Made by a program: the position numbers and the translations under genes
Notes under the pieces: generated by a model
The model's input: the letters and a program-made list of their open reading frames with translations, nothing else
What the model was told of the DNA's origin: nothing
The model's database searches: none
Shown: positions 48,501-55,387 of the stretch, one piece after another
How positions within the stretch are numbered: the stretch's first letter is position 1
Layout of the letters: every line of letters begins with the position of its first letter
Assembly: GCF_000688295.1 (NCBI RefSeq)
Contig: NZ_JHZF01000016.1
Coordinates: forward strand, 62,001-126,000
Source: Pseudooceanicola nanhaiensis DSM 18065
Lineage (GTDB): Bacteria > Pseudomonadota > Alphaproteobacteria > Rhodobacterales > Rhodobacteraceae
Direction: 5' to 3'
DNA: 64,000 nt

Positions 48501-48576
48501 CGACGGCGGCCGCGTGCCGGCGCGGATCGTCGATCCGGTGTTCTACGACAAGGACGGGGAGAAGCAGAATGTCTGA
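45565..48576 (+). CDS. soxA: Sarcosine oxidase alpha subunit SoxA
   Basis: 1003 residues, the normal size. Domains in order: an N-terminal 2Fe-2S-ferredoxin-like fold without cluster (GFTFNGKRMSGFAGDTLASALL), a FAD/NAD-binding region (VLVIGGGLAGLTAAKAAAEAG near residue 173), and a C-terminal aminomethyltransferase (GcvT-like) half that hands the methyl carbon to tetrahydrofolate (ALGLLDASTLGKIVVKGPDAG, FLDMLYTN). ATG 45565 lies 31 bp after soxD. soxG begins within its last 8 bases. Confidence 0.95.
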   Translation: MSTRLSRGGRLLNRGARVGFTFNGKRMSGFAGDTLASALLANNQMLAGRSFKYHRPRGVVASGAEEPNALMGLGADGTFEPNQRATTQELFEGLASESQNHWPSLDFDVGVVNSRLSRFFPAGFYYKTFMGPRAFWKHIYEPVIRQSAGLGKAPKDRDADRYEHFYAFTDVLVIGGGLAGLTAAKAAAEAGAKVLLVEQTAHWGGRTMVDGGEIAGGAAEAHVEALVTALEAMPNVTMRNRCMGAGVYDHGYALAYERLTDHVPGHDGPRHRLWRIRAGQIVTATGAIERPLSFAGNDVPGVMLASAVRDYATNWAVSPGDRTVVVTNNDDAYRTALTLKAAGLSVPVILDARAGGGGALAEEARAAGIRVENGKGIAKVEGGKRVTGVAICHQAGEGAVLETISCDAVAMSGGWSPVVHLWSHCGGKLTWDEAGAMFRPNAEQAPTGADGAPFVIPAGSADGEFSLPAILANARAAGLAAAQRTGATAEAEAAPEATARDETPIEPVWMMPQGAGRELRAKAFLDYQNDVKVSDVMLAAQEGYESVEHAKRYTTLGMATDQGKLSNINGLAVLSQSLNTPIPQVGTTTFRPPYTPISMGAIAGEARGEIFQPLRRTPMHAWHEAHGAHWEPVGHWRRPYCYPKAGESHQDAVAREITQTRKALGLLDASTLGKIVVKGPDAGKFLDMLYTNMMSTLKPGKCRYGLMCSENGFLIDDGVVARWDEETFLCHTTTGGAERIHAHMEEWLQTEWWDWKVYVANVTEQYAQIAVVGPKAREVIEALGAEGMDSQTFPFMAWEDRTVAGIAARIYRISFSGELSYEIAVPASQGLALWEALHAAGAAHGVMPYGTEALHVMRAEKGFIMIGDETDGTVIPQDLGLHWAISKKKDDYLGKRAQQRAHMTDPSRWKLVGLETLDGSVLSEGAYAVGQGTNANGQARVIGRVTSTYHSPTLGRGIAMGLVLNGPDRMGEVIDFGRIDGGRVPARIVDPVFYDKDGEKQNV

Positions 48577-49141
48577 GCCTGTCACGCCGCTCGGCGGCGC
48601 GGTGCACGAAGGGGCGGCACGGGTCGCCGAGATGCCCCGCCGCGGCATGATCACCCTGCGCGGCGATCTCGGGGACCCGGCCTTTTCCGAGGCGGTCGCC
48701 GAAGTCGCGGGGCTGGCGCTGCCCGGCCGCGGGCGGGTCTCGGCCGAAGGCGAGACGCGCCTCGGCTGGATGTCGCCGGACGAGCTGATCCTGATGCTGC
48801 CCGCCCCCGATGTCGCGGCGGTGCTGGACCGTCTCGCCGGGGCCCTCGGCGGGGTCCATCACCTCGCGGTGGAGGTCACCGACGCCCGCGCGCTCTTCGC
48901 CGTCTCGGGCGAACCGGCGGCGGTGCGCGAAAGCCTCGCCAAGCTCGCCCCGGTGGATTTCTCCCCCGCCGCCTTCGAGCCGGGGACCTTCCGCCGCAGC
49001 CGCCTCGCTCAGGTGCCGGCGGCCTTCTGGTGCGAGCCCGACGGCAGCTTCGGCGTGATGTGCTTCCGGTCGGTCGCCGAATACGTCTTCAAGGCGCTCT
49101 CGGTCTCGGCCGCGTCGGATGGCCGGGTCGGGATGTTCTGA
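48569..49141 (+). CDS. soxG: Sarcosine oxidase gamma subunit SoxG
   Basis: 190 residues, typical for SoxG, a GcvT/YgfZ-like small subunit. Recognisable segments are RGDLGDPAFSEAV, LGWMSPDELILMLP and the C-terminal FCEPDGSFGVMCFRSVAEYV-like stretch. It overlaps soxA by 8 nt and completes the operon. The 272-bp gap to sodB contains no gene I can support. Confidence 0.92.
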   Translation: MSEPVTPLGGAVHEGAARVAEMPRRGMITLRGDLGDPAFSEAVAEVAGLALPGRGRVSAEGETRLGWMSPDELILMLPAPDVAAVLDRLAGALGGVHHLAVEVTDARALFAVSGEPAAVRESLAKLAPVDFSPAAFEPGTFRRSRLAQVPAAFWCEPDGSFGVMCFRSVAEYVFKALSVSAASDGRVGMF

Positions 49142-49413
49142 AACGCCCGCCTCCTCAAGGGGTTGCCGCGGCGGGTCAAGGCGCCCGCCCGGCGGAAGCG
49201 CTGGCCCCACCGGGTGATCCTTCCCGCGACATGCCGGGGGCCCGGGCGCAGCGCCACCCGAGCGCGCCCCGCTCCGCGGGTTCCGCGCAAGGCCTGTGCG
49301 GAGGTCCACACCCCTGCGGCGCCTCTCTTCACCGGGGCCGCCCTTGACCTTCCGCCGCGAGGAGTAACATGTAGGGGCAACACCCTCTGACCAAAGCCGA
49401 AAGGATAGTCATC

Positions 49414-50013
49414 ATGGCCTTCGAACTTCCCGATCTGCCTTACGCCCACGACGCCCTCGCCGACCTGGGCATGTCGAAGGAGACGCTGGAGTACCACCAC
49501 GACATCCACCACAAGGCCTATGTCGACAACGGCAACAAGGCGATTGCCGGCACCGAGTGGGAAGGGAAGTCCGTCGAAGAGATCATCAAGGGCACCTACG
49601 ATCCCAAGGCCGTGGCCCAGAACGGCATCTTCAACAACGCCTCGCAATACTGGAACCACAACCAGTTCTGGGAAATGATGGGCCCGGGCGAGAAGAAGAT
49701 GCCCGGCGAGCTCGAGAAGGCGCTGACCGAGGCGTTCGGCTCGGTCGACAAGTTCAAGGAAGAATTCTCCGCCGCCGGCGCGGGCCAGTTCGGCTCGGGC
49801 TGGGCGTGGCTGGTCAAGGACAGCGACGGCAGCCTGAAGGTCACCAAGACCGAGAACGGCGTGAACCCGCTCTGCTTCAACCAGACCGCGCTGCTCGGCT
49901 GCGACGTGTGGGAACATTCCTACTACATCGACTTCCGCAACAAGCGCCCGGCCTACCTGTCGAACTTCCTCGACAAGCTGGTCAACTGGGAGAACGTCGC
50001 CTCGCGCATGTGA
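49414..50013 (+). CDS. sodB: Fe/Mn superoxide dismutase SodB
   Basis: 199 residues. Metal ligands are in YHHDIHHKAYV (first His), NNASQYWNHNQFW (second His, with the Fe-type Gln three residues before), and CDVWEHSYYIDF (Asp and third His). The ASQ before YWNH favours the iron form, but cambialistic use of Mn is common in relatives. Cytoplasmic, no signal. Its own transcription unit with a strong terminator. Confidence 0.94.
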   Translation: MAFELPDLPYAHDALADLGMSKETLEYHHDIHHKAYVDNGNKAIAGTEWEGKSVEEIIKGTYDPKAVAQNGIFNNASQYWNHNQFWEMMGPGEKKMPGELEKALTEAFGSVDKFKEEFSAAGAGQFGSGWAWLVKDSDGSLKVTKTENGVNPLCFNQTALLGCDVWEHSYYIDFRNKRPAYLSNFLDKLVNWENVASRM

Positions 50014-50043
50014 GCCGACGACGCCCGACCTGATCGCGAGACA

Positions 50044-50072
50044 CGCCCGCCGGGAGACCGGCGGGCGTTTTT
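50044..50072 (+). terminator. Intrinsic terminator of sodB
   Basis: CGCCCGCCGG (50044-50053), loop GAGA, CCGGCGGGCG (50058-50067), then TTTTT: a perfect 10-bp stem with T5, 30 bp after the sodB stop. Confidence 0.9.
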
Positions 50073-50174
50073 CGTGCCATCCATGCGGCGAATGCGCCGG
50101 CGTGACGGCCCCCGGTTTCCGCCGCCGTCCGGGATGTGTATCATCGGCCAAAACACACGGCAGGAGGGCATCCC

Positions 50175-50591
50175 ATGAACGCATTCACCTCGACGGCTCT
50201 GGCGGGCGCGGCCGCCCTGGCCCTGGCGGCCTGCACGCAGGACAGGATGCCCGACCGCACCGACGGGGCGGCGTTCTTCGCCGAGAACTGCGTCTCGTGC
50301 CACGGGGCGGAGGGGCGTGGAGACGGCCCCCTGGCCGCGGAGCTGACCCCGAAACCCACGGACCTGACCACGCTCAGCGCAGGCAATGGCGGCACCTTCC
50401 CGGCAGCACGCGCGCTGAGCTTCATCTACGGCGATCCGGGCGACAGCCACCTCGCGCGGGTGATGCCCGAATTCGGCCCCGTGATGGCCGAGGACCTCGT
50501 CCCGGTCGAGATCGACGGCATCCTGACGCCGACGCCGCGGGAACTGGCCGGGCTGCTGGCCTATCTGGAGAGCATCCAGGTCGAGGGCTGA
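50175..50591 (+). CDS. Lipoprotein-type class I cytochrome c
   Basis: 138 residues. Signal with lipobox LAAC (Cys ~20) after MNAFTSTALAGAAALALAA; heme-binding CVSCH (~40-44), followed by GAEGRGDGPLAAEL; a likely axial Met in ARVMPEFG (~102). ATG 50175 follows AGGAGGGC. A small monoheme electron carrier anchored to the membrane; partner unknown. Confidence 0.88.
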   Translation: MNAFTSTALAGAAALALAACTQDRMPDRTDGAAFFAENCVSCHGAEGRGDGPLAAELTPKPTDLTTLSAGNGGTFPAARALSFIYGDPGDSHLARVMPEFGPVMAEDLVPVEIDGILTPTPRELAGLLAYLESIQVEG

Positions 50592-50728
50592 TCGCGCGGG
50601 CCTCTCGTCCCGGGCAGGGGCGCAAAAGCGACGCCGCCTGCCGGAATTCGCGCGGGCCGGGGGAACCGCCGCGGCGCCACCGGATTGACTCGGGTCGGGC
50701 GGACCGGCGGCGAGGCGAGGGCAGTCGG

Positions 50729-51052
50729 ATGTACGGCAATTTCTTTCAGGTCGCGATGCAATGGCAGGCGGCGAGCGTGAGCGCGGCGCAGATCGGCATC
50801 GCGGCCGCGAGCGTCATGCAGGCGCGGATGATGCAGATGGCGCTCGGCACCATGAAGCCGGAAGAGGCGACCCGCATGATGCTCGAGAAGCCCTCGACCT
50901 TCATGCGCTCCACCGAAGGCGCGGCGCGCGCCGCGGCCGCGAACCGCGGTCCTGCCGCGGTGGCAGAGGCCGCGCTGGCCCCCTACCGCACGGCGACACG
51001 CGCCAATGCCAGGCGGCTCGGCGCCAAGACGCCGCTGAAACGGCGCCGCTGA
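50729..51052 (+). CDS. Hypothetical small Met/Ala-rich helical protein
   Basis: 107 residues, predicted mostly helical, rich in Ala and Met (VMQARMMQMALGTMKPEEATRMML), with a basic C-terminus (KTPLKRRR). No signal or clear membrane helix. I do not recognise a family; conserved-looking EKPSTFMRS segment. Stand-alone gene between the cytochrome and an acyl-CoA dehydrogenase. Confidence 0.65.
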   Translation: MYGNFFQVAMQWQAASVSAAQIGIAAASVMQARMMQMALGTMKPEEATRMMLEKPSTFMRSTEGAARAAAANRGPAAVAEAALAPYRTATRANARRLGAKTPLKRRR

Positions 51053-51140
51053 CGCATCCCCGCAAAAGGCGCGCGCGCTGTTGGAACCGGCCGCCGCGCT
51101 CCCTAGTCTGACCGTCAGTCACGGGACGAGGAGGGATGTG

Positions 51141-52298
51141 ATGGATGCGACGACAGAGGGGTCTGGGCAGGAGGCGCAGGTCCGGGACCTGCTGCGCGAG
51201 GCACGGGATTTCGCCGACAGGGTGATCGCGCCGCGGGCGGAAGGCTGGGACCGCGAGAACGCCTTCGACACGGACACCCTGCGCGAGGCTGCGGCGCTTG
51301 GCTGGTTCGGCCTTCAGGTTCCGCGCGACAGGGGCGGGATGGGCTTGCCGTTCTCGGCCAAGTCGCAGCTGGTCGAGATCCTCGCGGGCGCGGATTTCGG
51401 CTTTGCGCTCTCGCTCGTGAACACCATGAACATCGGCTACAAGCTGGCCCGCGACGCGCCGCATCTGGCCGAGCGCTACCTGCCGGACCTGCTGAGCGGC
51501 CGGCGGCTGGCCAGCACCGCGCTGACCGAGCCGGGGGCGGGCACCGATTTCGGCGCCATCGTCACCACCGCCACGCGCGACGGGGAGAGCTGGGTGCTGG
51601 ACGGCGGCAAGGCGTGGATCATCAACGCCGCCGCCTCCGACGTGATCCTTGCCTATGCGCAGACCGAGCCGGGCAGCCGCGGGGCGGGCATCGCGGCGTT
51701 CCTGATCGACGGGCAGCGCGCGGGGTTCCTTAGGCGCGCGCCCTTTGCGCTGAGCGGGCAGCATTCGATCGGGGTGGGCGGCTTCGAGCTGCAGGGCTAC
51801 CGCGCGGCGGCGGACGAGATGGTGCAGGCGCCGGGGCAGGCCTTCCGCTACGCGCTGAACGACATCAACGGCGCCCGGACCTACGTGGCCGCGATGTGCT
51901 GCGGGATGGTGGAGGCCGCCCTGAAGATCGCGAGCGCCTACGGCAGGCGGCGCGAGACCTTCGGCCGGCGGCTGGTCGAGCATCAGGGCTGGAGATGGGC
52001 GCTCGGCGATGCCGATGTGGACCTCGCCGCGGCGCGCGCGCTGGTCCGGGCCGCCGAGGCGCGGGTGGATGCCGGCGCCGAGGCCCGGCACGAGGCCGCG
52101 CGGGCGAAGATCTTCGCCACCCGGATGGCGGAGCGACACCTGCCCGCGCTCGGCCAGCTCATGGGGGCCGAGGGGCTGAGCGCGCGTTATCCGTTCGGAC
52201 GCCACATGCTGGGCGCGAAGATCTCGGGGCTGGTCGATGGCTCGTCCGAGATCCTGCTCGAGGGGCTTGCCATGCGCTTCGCGAAGGAAGCGGGCTGA
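51141..52298 (+). CDS. Acyl-CoA dehydrogenase family protein
   Basis: 385 residues with acyl-CoA dehydrogenase segments: GWFGLQVPRDRGGMGLP, ALTEPGAGTDFGAI (FAD-facing TEPxxGSD-type motif), KAWIINAAASD, and the C-terminal VDGSSEILLEG. The catalytic-base position in the usual YEGT motif is Asp here (D366, VDGSSE) rather than Glu, and the alternative helix-G Glu is not evident. ATG 51141 follows GAGGAGGG. No adjacent beta-oxidation or electron-transfer genes, so the substrate is unknown. Confidence 0.85.
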   Translation: MDATTEGSGQEAQVRDLLREARDFADRVIAPRAEGWDRENAFDTDTLREAAALGWFGLQVPRDRGGMGLPFSAKSQLVEILAGADFGFALSLVNTMNIGYKLARDAPHLAERYLPDLLSGRRLASTALTEPGAGTDFGAIVTTATRDGESWVLDGGKAWIINAAASDVILAYAQTEPGSRGAGIAAFLIDGQRAGFLRRAPFALSGQHSIGVGGFELQGYRAAADEMVQAPGQAFRYALNDINGARTYVAAMCCGMVEAALKIASAYGRRRETFGRRLVEHQGWRWALGDADVDLAAARALVRAAEARVDAGAEARHEAARAKIFATRMAERHLPALGQLMGAEGLSARYPFGRHMLGAKISGLVDGSSEILLEGLAMRFAKEAG

Positions 52299-52354
52299 GG
52301 CAGGCCCGGCGCTTGCTCCCGGGGTCGGGACAGGCCGCGCGGGCACCAACGTGA

Positions 52355-52385
52355 AAGGCCGCGGTGCTTTCGCATCCGCGGCCTT
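52355..52385. terminator. Bidirectional hairpin between convergent genes
   Basis: AAGGCCGCGG (52355-52364), 11-nt loop, CCGCGGCCTT (52376-52385): a perfect 10-bp stem between the acyl-CoA dehydrogenase stop and the hydrolase stop. Short A/T stretches flank it on both sides. Confidence 0.7.
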
Positions 52386-52418
52386 CCCTTTCTGCGGTTA
52401 CGCCGTGGTCCCGGCAGC

Positions 52419-53717
52419 CTATTCGGCGCTCCGCTTCTCGAGGCGGAGGGCCTTGGCGGTCCGGTCGCCGAAGCCCTTCCAGTAGGTGTTGTCCTCCTTG
52501 GGCTGGCCCGACTCGTCCACCGACCAGACCCCGTCCTCGGCGTTCTCCACGAGGTCGAAATAGGCGGCCTTTTCAGCCTCGCCCTTCAGGTGCTGGTCCA
52601 TGAAGGCGGTGGCGAAATGCTGCAGGACGTTGTTCATCCGCGTCGTGTCCCAGACCGCGTCCGCGTAATGGTCGAAGGGCGCGTAGCCCAGCTTTTCCGA
52701 GACGGCGTAGCTTTCGGCGGGCGCCGGCATCGGCGCGGCGGCGTTGTGGTTGGCGCCTTCGAAGGTCAGCAGGATTCGGTCGGTGCCGGTCGTCTCTTCG
52801 AAGATCTGCCGGATCGCGTCGTATCGGGAGACGTCGTCCTGGCTGCCGGCGACCAGCAGCAGCGGCTTCTCGAGTCCCTTCAGGCTTTCGGCGTCGAAGA
52901 AGTCGCGATTGCGGCCCCAGGGGCCGATGGCGACGATGGCCTTCACCCGGGGATCGACCAGCTCGGACAGCTCCGCGCTGCCCGTGGCATTGCGGTCGAG
53001 CAGGTCCTGCGGCGGCACGAAGGCCTCGGGCCCCTCGCGGGTCACGGCCTCCTGGCCGAGCCCGCCGCCGCCGAAGATCAGCGCGCCATAGCCGCCCATC
53101 GAATAGCCGATGACGCCGGTCGATTCGACATCCGTGATCGCGCCGATCTCGTCGTCGAGCCCGGCCATGCTCTCGATGATGAAGGCCTGGTCGAGCGGGC
53201 GGTTCACCAAGGTCGAGGTGAACTTGTTCTGGTCGTCATAGGTGCTGTCCGGATGATCGGCGGAGACCACCACATAGCCCTTGGTGGCGAGGTTCTCGCC
53301 GAGATGGCTCATCAGGAACCGGTTGCCCGGGTAGCCGTGCGAGATCAGGATCAGCGGGAAGCTGCCCTCGGCCGGGGCGGCGTCGCGGGCGGCCTGCCCG
53401 GTCAGCGAGACCTGCGTGACGCCGTCGCGCAGGAAGACATTGTCGTAGGTGCCGCCCGGCGTCGTGCCCTCGGCGGCGGGATACCAGACCTCGACCGTGA
53501 TCTCGCGGTCATGGGTGGGGACCTCGCCCTCGGCCGTGGCATTGACGACATCGGGGCGGCCCGCGTCGGTGAAGGTCATCGTGCGGACGCCGATCACGTG
53601 GTCGCCGGGCGCGGCGAGTTCGGGGGCGTCGGGGCGTTGCAGGTCGATCCGGTTCTCGGCCATCAGCGGTGTCGTCACAAGGGCCGCGGCGGTGGCGGCG
53701 GCGAGTATCCTGTTCAT
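52419..53717 (-). CDS. Secreted alpha/beta hydrolase (dienelactone hydrolase / PAF-acetylhydrolase-like)
   Basis: 432 residues with a signal peptide (MNRILAAATAAALVTTPLMA). LILISHGYPGNR forms the oxyanion region, the nucleophile elbow is GYSMGGYGA, a later acidic residue follows LLLVAGSQDD, and the catalytic His is in FEGANHNAAAP. It is exported to the periplasm. Substrate not evident; esterase, lipase or acetylhydrolase activity is possible. Transcribed alone, divergent from the stress operon at 53.9 kb. Confidence 0.8.
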   Translation of the reverse strand: MNRILAAATAAALVTTPLMAENRIDLQRPDAPELAAPGDHVIGVRTMTFTDAGRPDVVNATAEGEVPTHDREITVEVWYPAAEGTTPGGTYDNVFLRDGVTQVSLTGQAARDAAPAEGSFPLILISHGYPGNRFLMSHLGENLATKGYVVVSADHPDSTYDDQNKFTSTLVNRPLDQAFIIESMAGLDDEIGAITDVESTGVIGYSMGGYGALIFGGGGLGQEAVTREGPEAFVPPQDLLDRNATGSAELSELVDPRVKAIVAIGPWGRNRDFFDAESLKGLEKPLLLVAGSQDDVSRYDAIRQIFEETTGTDRILLTFEGANHNAAAPMPAPAESYAVSEKLGYAPFDHYADAVWDTTRMNNVLQHFATAFMDQHLKGEAEKAAYFDLVENAEDGVWSVDESGQPKEDNTYWKGFGDRTAKALRLEKRSAE

Positions 53718-53854
53718 CTGGGCTCCTCCCTGAGTTTGCGGGGCGAGCCTGCCCGTTCGTGATCGTTTTCTCAAGATGAGTCGGGCATCGTGTTCGTTTC
53801 TGTTCGCATTTGCGTTCGGATCGGCGCGGGGGCGCTTTCCCCCGGTCCGGGGAC

Positions 53855-53880
53855 GGAACCCCGGACGGACCGCGACCGTT
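53855..53880 (+). promoter_or_regulatory. EcfG promoter of the 53.9-kb stress operon
   Basis: GGAAC (53855-53859), 17-bp spacer, CGTT (53877-53880): a perfect match, ending 29 bp before the ATG at 53910. Confidence 0.75.
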
Positions 53881-53909
53881 TCCCTCTTGAAGGAAAAAGG
53901 AGCATCATC

Positions 53910-54149
53910 ATGGCCGAGAGACACCGTTCGGAAGATCACAGCCGCGAGACCGACGATTTCGTGGATGACGACCTGGAAACCCCGTCCCACGGCGGTCGCG
54001 CGCAGGGCAACCTGGAGCGTGACGTCGGCACGAGGGACGAGAAGAAGCGTGCCGAGAAGAGCAACCCGGGCACGACCCGCGTGACCAAGTCCGACGAGGA
54101 AGGCGAAGGCAACCTCGGCGGGCTTCACGGCACCGGGAAGGAGGACTGA
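53910..54149 (+). CDS. Small hydrophilic charged protein (stress-type)
   Basis: 79 residues, almost all charged or small (ERHRSEDHSRETDDF, GNLERDVGTRDEKKRAEK, EGEGNLGGLHGTG), with no hydrophobic core, so probably disordered like hydrophilin or KGG-type stress proteins. ATG 53910 follows AAAAAGGAG. Its stop is 1 bp before the next gene. A perfect EcfG promoter precedes it. No biochemical role known. Confidence 0.72.
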   Translation: MAERHRSEDHSRETDDFVDDDLETPSHGGRAQGNLERDVGTRDEKKRAEKSNPGTTRVTKSDEEGEGNLGGLHGTGKED

Positions 54150-54150
54150 C

Positions 54151-54606
54151 ATGACCGAGCTCAAGACAGGCACCTGGGTGCTGGTGGCCGACAGCGAGAA
54201 GGCGCTCTTCCTGGAGAACATCGCCGACGGCGAGGACCCGCATCTCGTGGTGCGCAGCGAGGAGAGCCAGGAGAACCCCTCCGACCGCGAGCAGAGCGCG
54301 AACCGCCCCGGGCGCGTGCAGGACACCGGCGTCGGCCAGCGCTCGGCGCTCGCAGACACGGACTGGCACCAGCTGGCGAAGGAGCGCTTCGCGGCCGATC
54401 TGGCCGACATCCTCTATCGCAAGGCGCATCGCGGCGATTTCGACCGCATCGTGCTGGCCTGCGCGCCGCAGGTTCTGGGCGCCCTGCGGCCTGACCTGCA
54501 CAAGGAGGTGAGCGCGAAGGTGGTGGGCGAGGTGCCGAAGCTGCTCACCAATCACACGCTCGACAAGATCGAGGCGATCCTGAAGGACGAACTCGCCGCG
54601 GCCTGA
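54151..54606 (+). CDS. Host attachment family protein
   Basis: 151 residues with the family pattern TWVLVADSEKALFLEN at the start, a variable loop (NRPGRVQDTG), FAADLADILYRKAHRGDFDRIVLACAPQVLGALR, and the final LLTNHTLDKIEAIL. The family was named from host-attachment studies in plant-associated bacteria, but it folds like eRF1/Rossmann domains and its general function is unclear. Co-transcribed with the small hydrophilic protein (1-bp gap) and so likely under EcfG control. Confidence 0.85.
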   Translation: MTELKTGTWVLVADSEKALFLENIADGEDPHLVVRSEESQENPSDREQSANRPGRVQDTGVGQRSALADTDWHQLAKERFAADLADILYRKAHRGDFDRIVLACAPQVLGALRPDLHKEVSAKVVGEVPKLLTNHTLDKIEAILKDELAAA

Positions 54607-54624
54607 TCCGGCCGCGGCACCAGG

Positions 54625-54715
54625 GACATCCGGGCCGGGCATCGAGCCCGGCCCGGATGTCGGGGGGCTGTCTGCCCCCCGGGACCCCCCGAGGATACGT
54701 GACCAGAGGAAGGGG
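54625..54715 (+). repeat. Composite intergenic repeat, copy 1 (palindrome plus GGATA...AGAGGAAG tail)
   Basis: A perfect 16-bp inverted repeat (54625-54640 / 54646-54661) with loop ATCGA and arms containing GGGCCGGGC. It is followed by a C/G-rich spacer and the tail GAGGATACGTGACCAGAGGAAG. Copy 2 at 60741-60811 has the same centre GGGCATCGAGCCCGG and a similar tail. The palindrome also acts as a likely bidirectional terminator between the host attachment gene and the LOG gene. Confidence 0.65.
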
Positions 54716-55264
54716 TCAGAGGCGCTCGGCCAGCAGGCTCATGAGGGCGGGGACGTCGGGGACGGTGTCGACCATGTCGCGCAGGGAGGGCGCGGCGAAG
54801 CCTTCATCGACCACGTGGTCGAGCAGCGCGTTCAGCGGCGCCCAGTAGCCTTCGGTGTCCAGAAGCACGATCGGTTTTCCGTGCAGGCCGAGCTGGCGCC
54901 ATGTCAGGACCTCGAAGAATTCGTCGAGCGAGCCCGCGCCGCCGGGCAGCACGACGATAGCGTCCGAGTTCATGAACATCACCTTCTTCCGTTCGTGCAT
55001 CGTCTCCGTCACGATGAACTGCGAGAGGTCGCGCTTGCCGACCTCCATCTCCATCAGGTGCACCGGGATCACGCCGAAGGTCTCGCCGCCCGCCGTCTGC
55101 GCGGCGCGGGCGGTCAATCCCATGAGCCCGACATCGCCGGCGCCGTAGACCAGCCGCCAGCCGGTGTCGGCGATCGCCCGGCCGAGATCCTCGGCCGCGG
55201 CCGCATAGGCGGGGTTCGCACCGGCGCGCGCGCCGCAGAAGACACAGATGGAAGTCGTTGCCAT
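54716..55264 (-). CDS. LOG-family protein (cytokinin riboside 5'-monophosphate phosphoribohydrolase type)
   Basis: 182 residues. Rossmann start ICVFCGARAGANPAYAAAA, the YGAGDVGLMG loop, and the catalytic PGGAGSLDEFFEVLTW motif (family consensus PGGxGTxxE; Ser replaces Thr here). It hydrolyses nucleoside monophosphates to base plus ribose phosphate; in bacteria the physiological substrate is often unknown. ATG 55264 immediately precedes the conserved start. Confidence 0.92.
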   Translation of the reverse strand: MATTSICVFCGARAGANPAYAAAAEDLGRAIADTGWRLVYGAGDVGLMGLTARAAQTAGGETFGVIPVHLMEMEVGKRDLSQFIVTETMHERKKVMFMNSDAIVVLPGGAGSLDEFFEVLTWRQLGLHGKPIVLLDTEGYWAPLNALLDHVVDEGFAAPSLRDMVDTVPDVPALMSLLAERL

Positions 55265-55387
55265 TCGGGAGTTTTCCTTCGCCGGGAGGGGGCCTGCAAG
55301 GTAACAGGGTTTTGACCCCTGATAGCCTTGTTGATATAGGTGCTCAACCGCGGACCCCGGGGACGGGCCGCCAGCAGGGGAACATGG

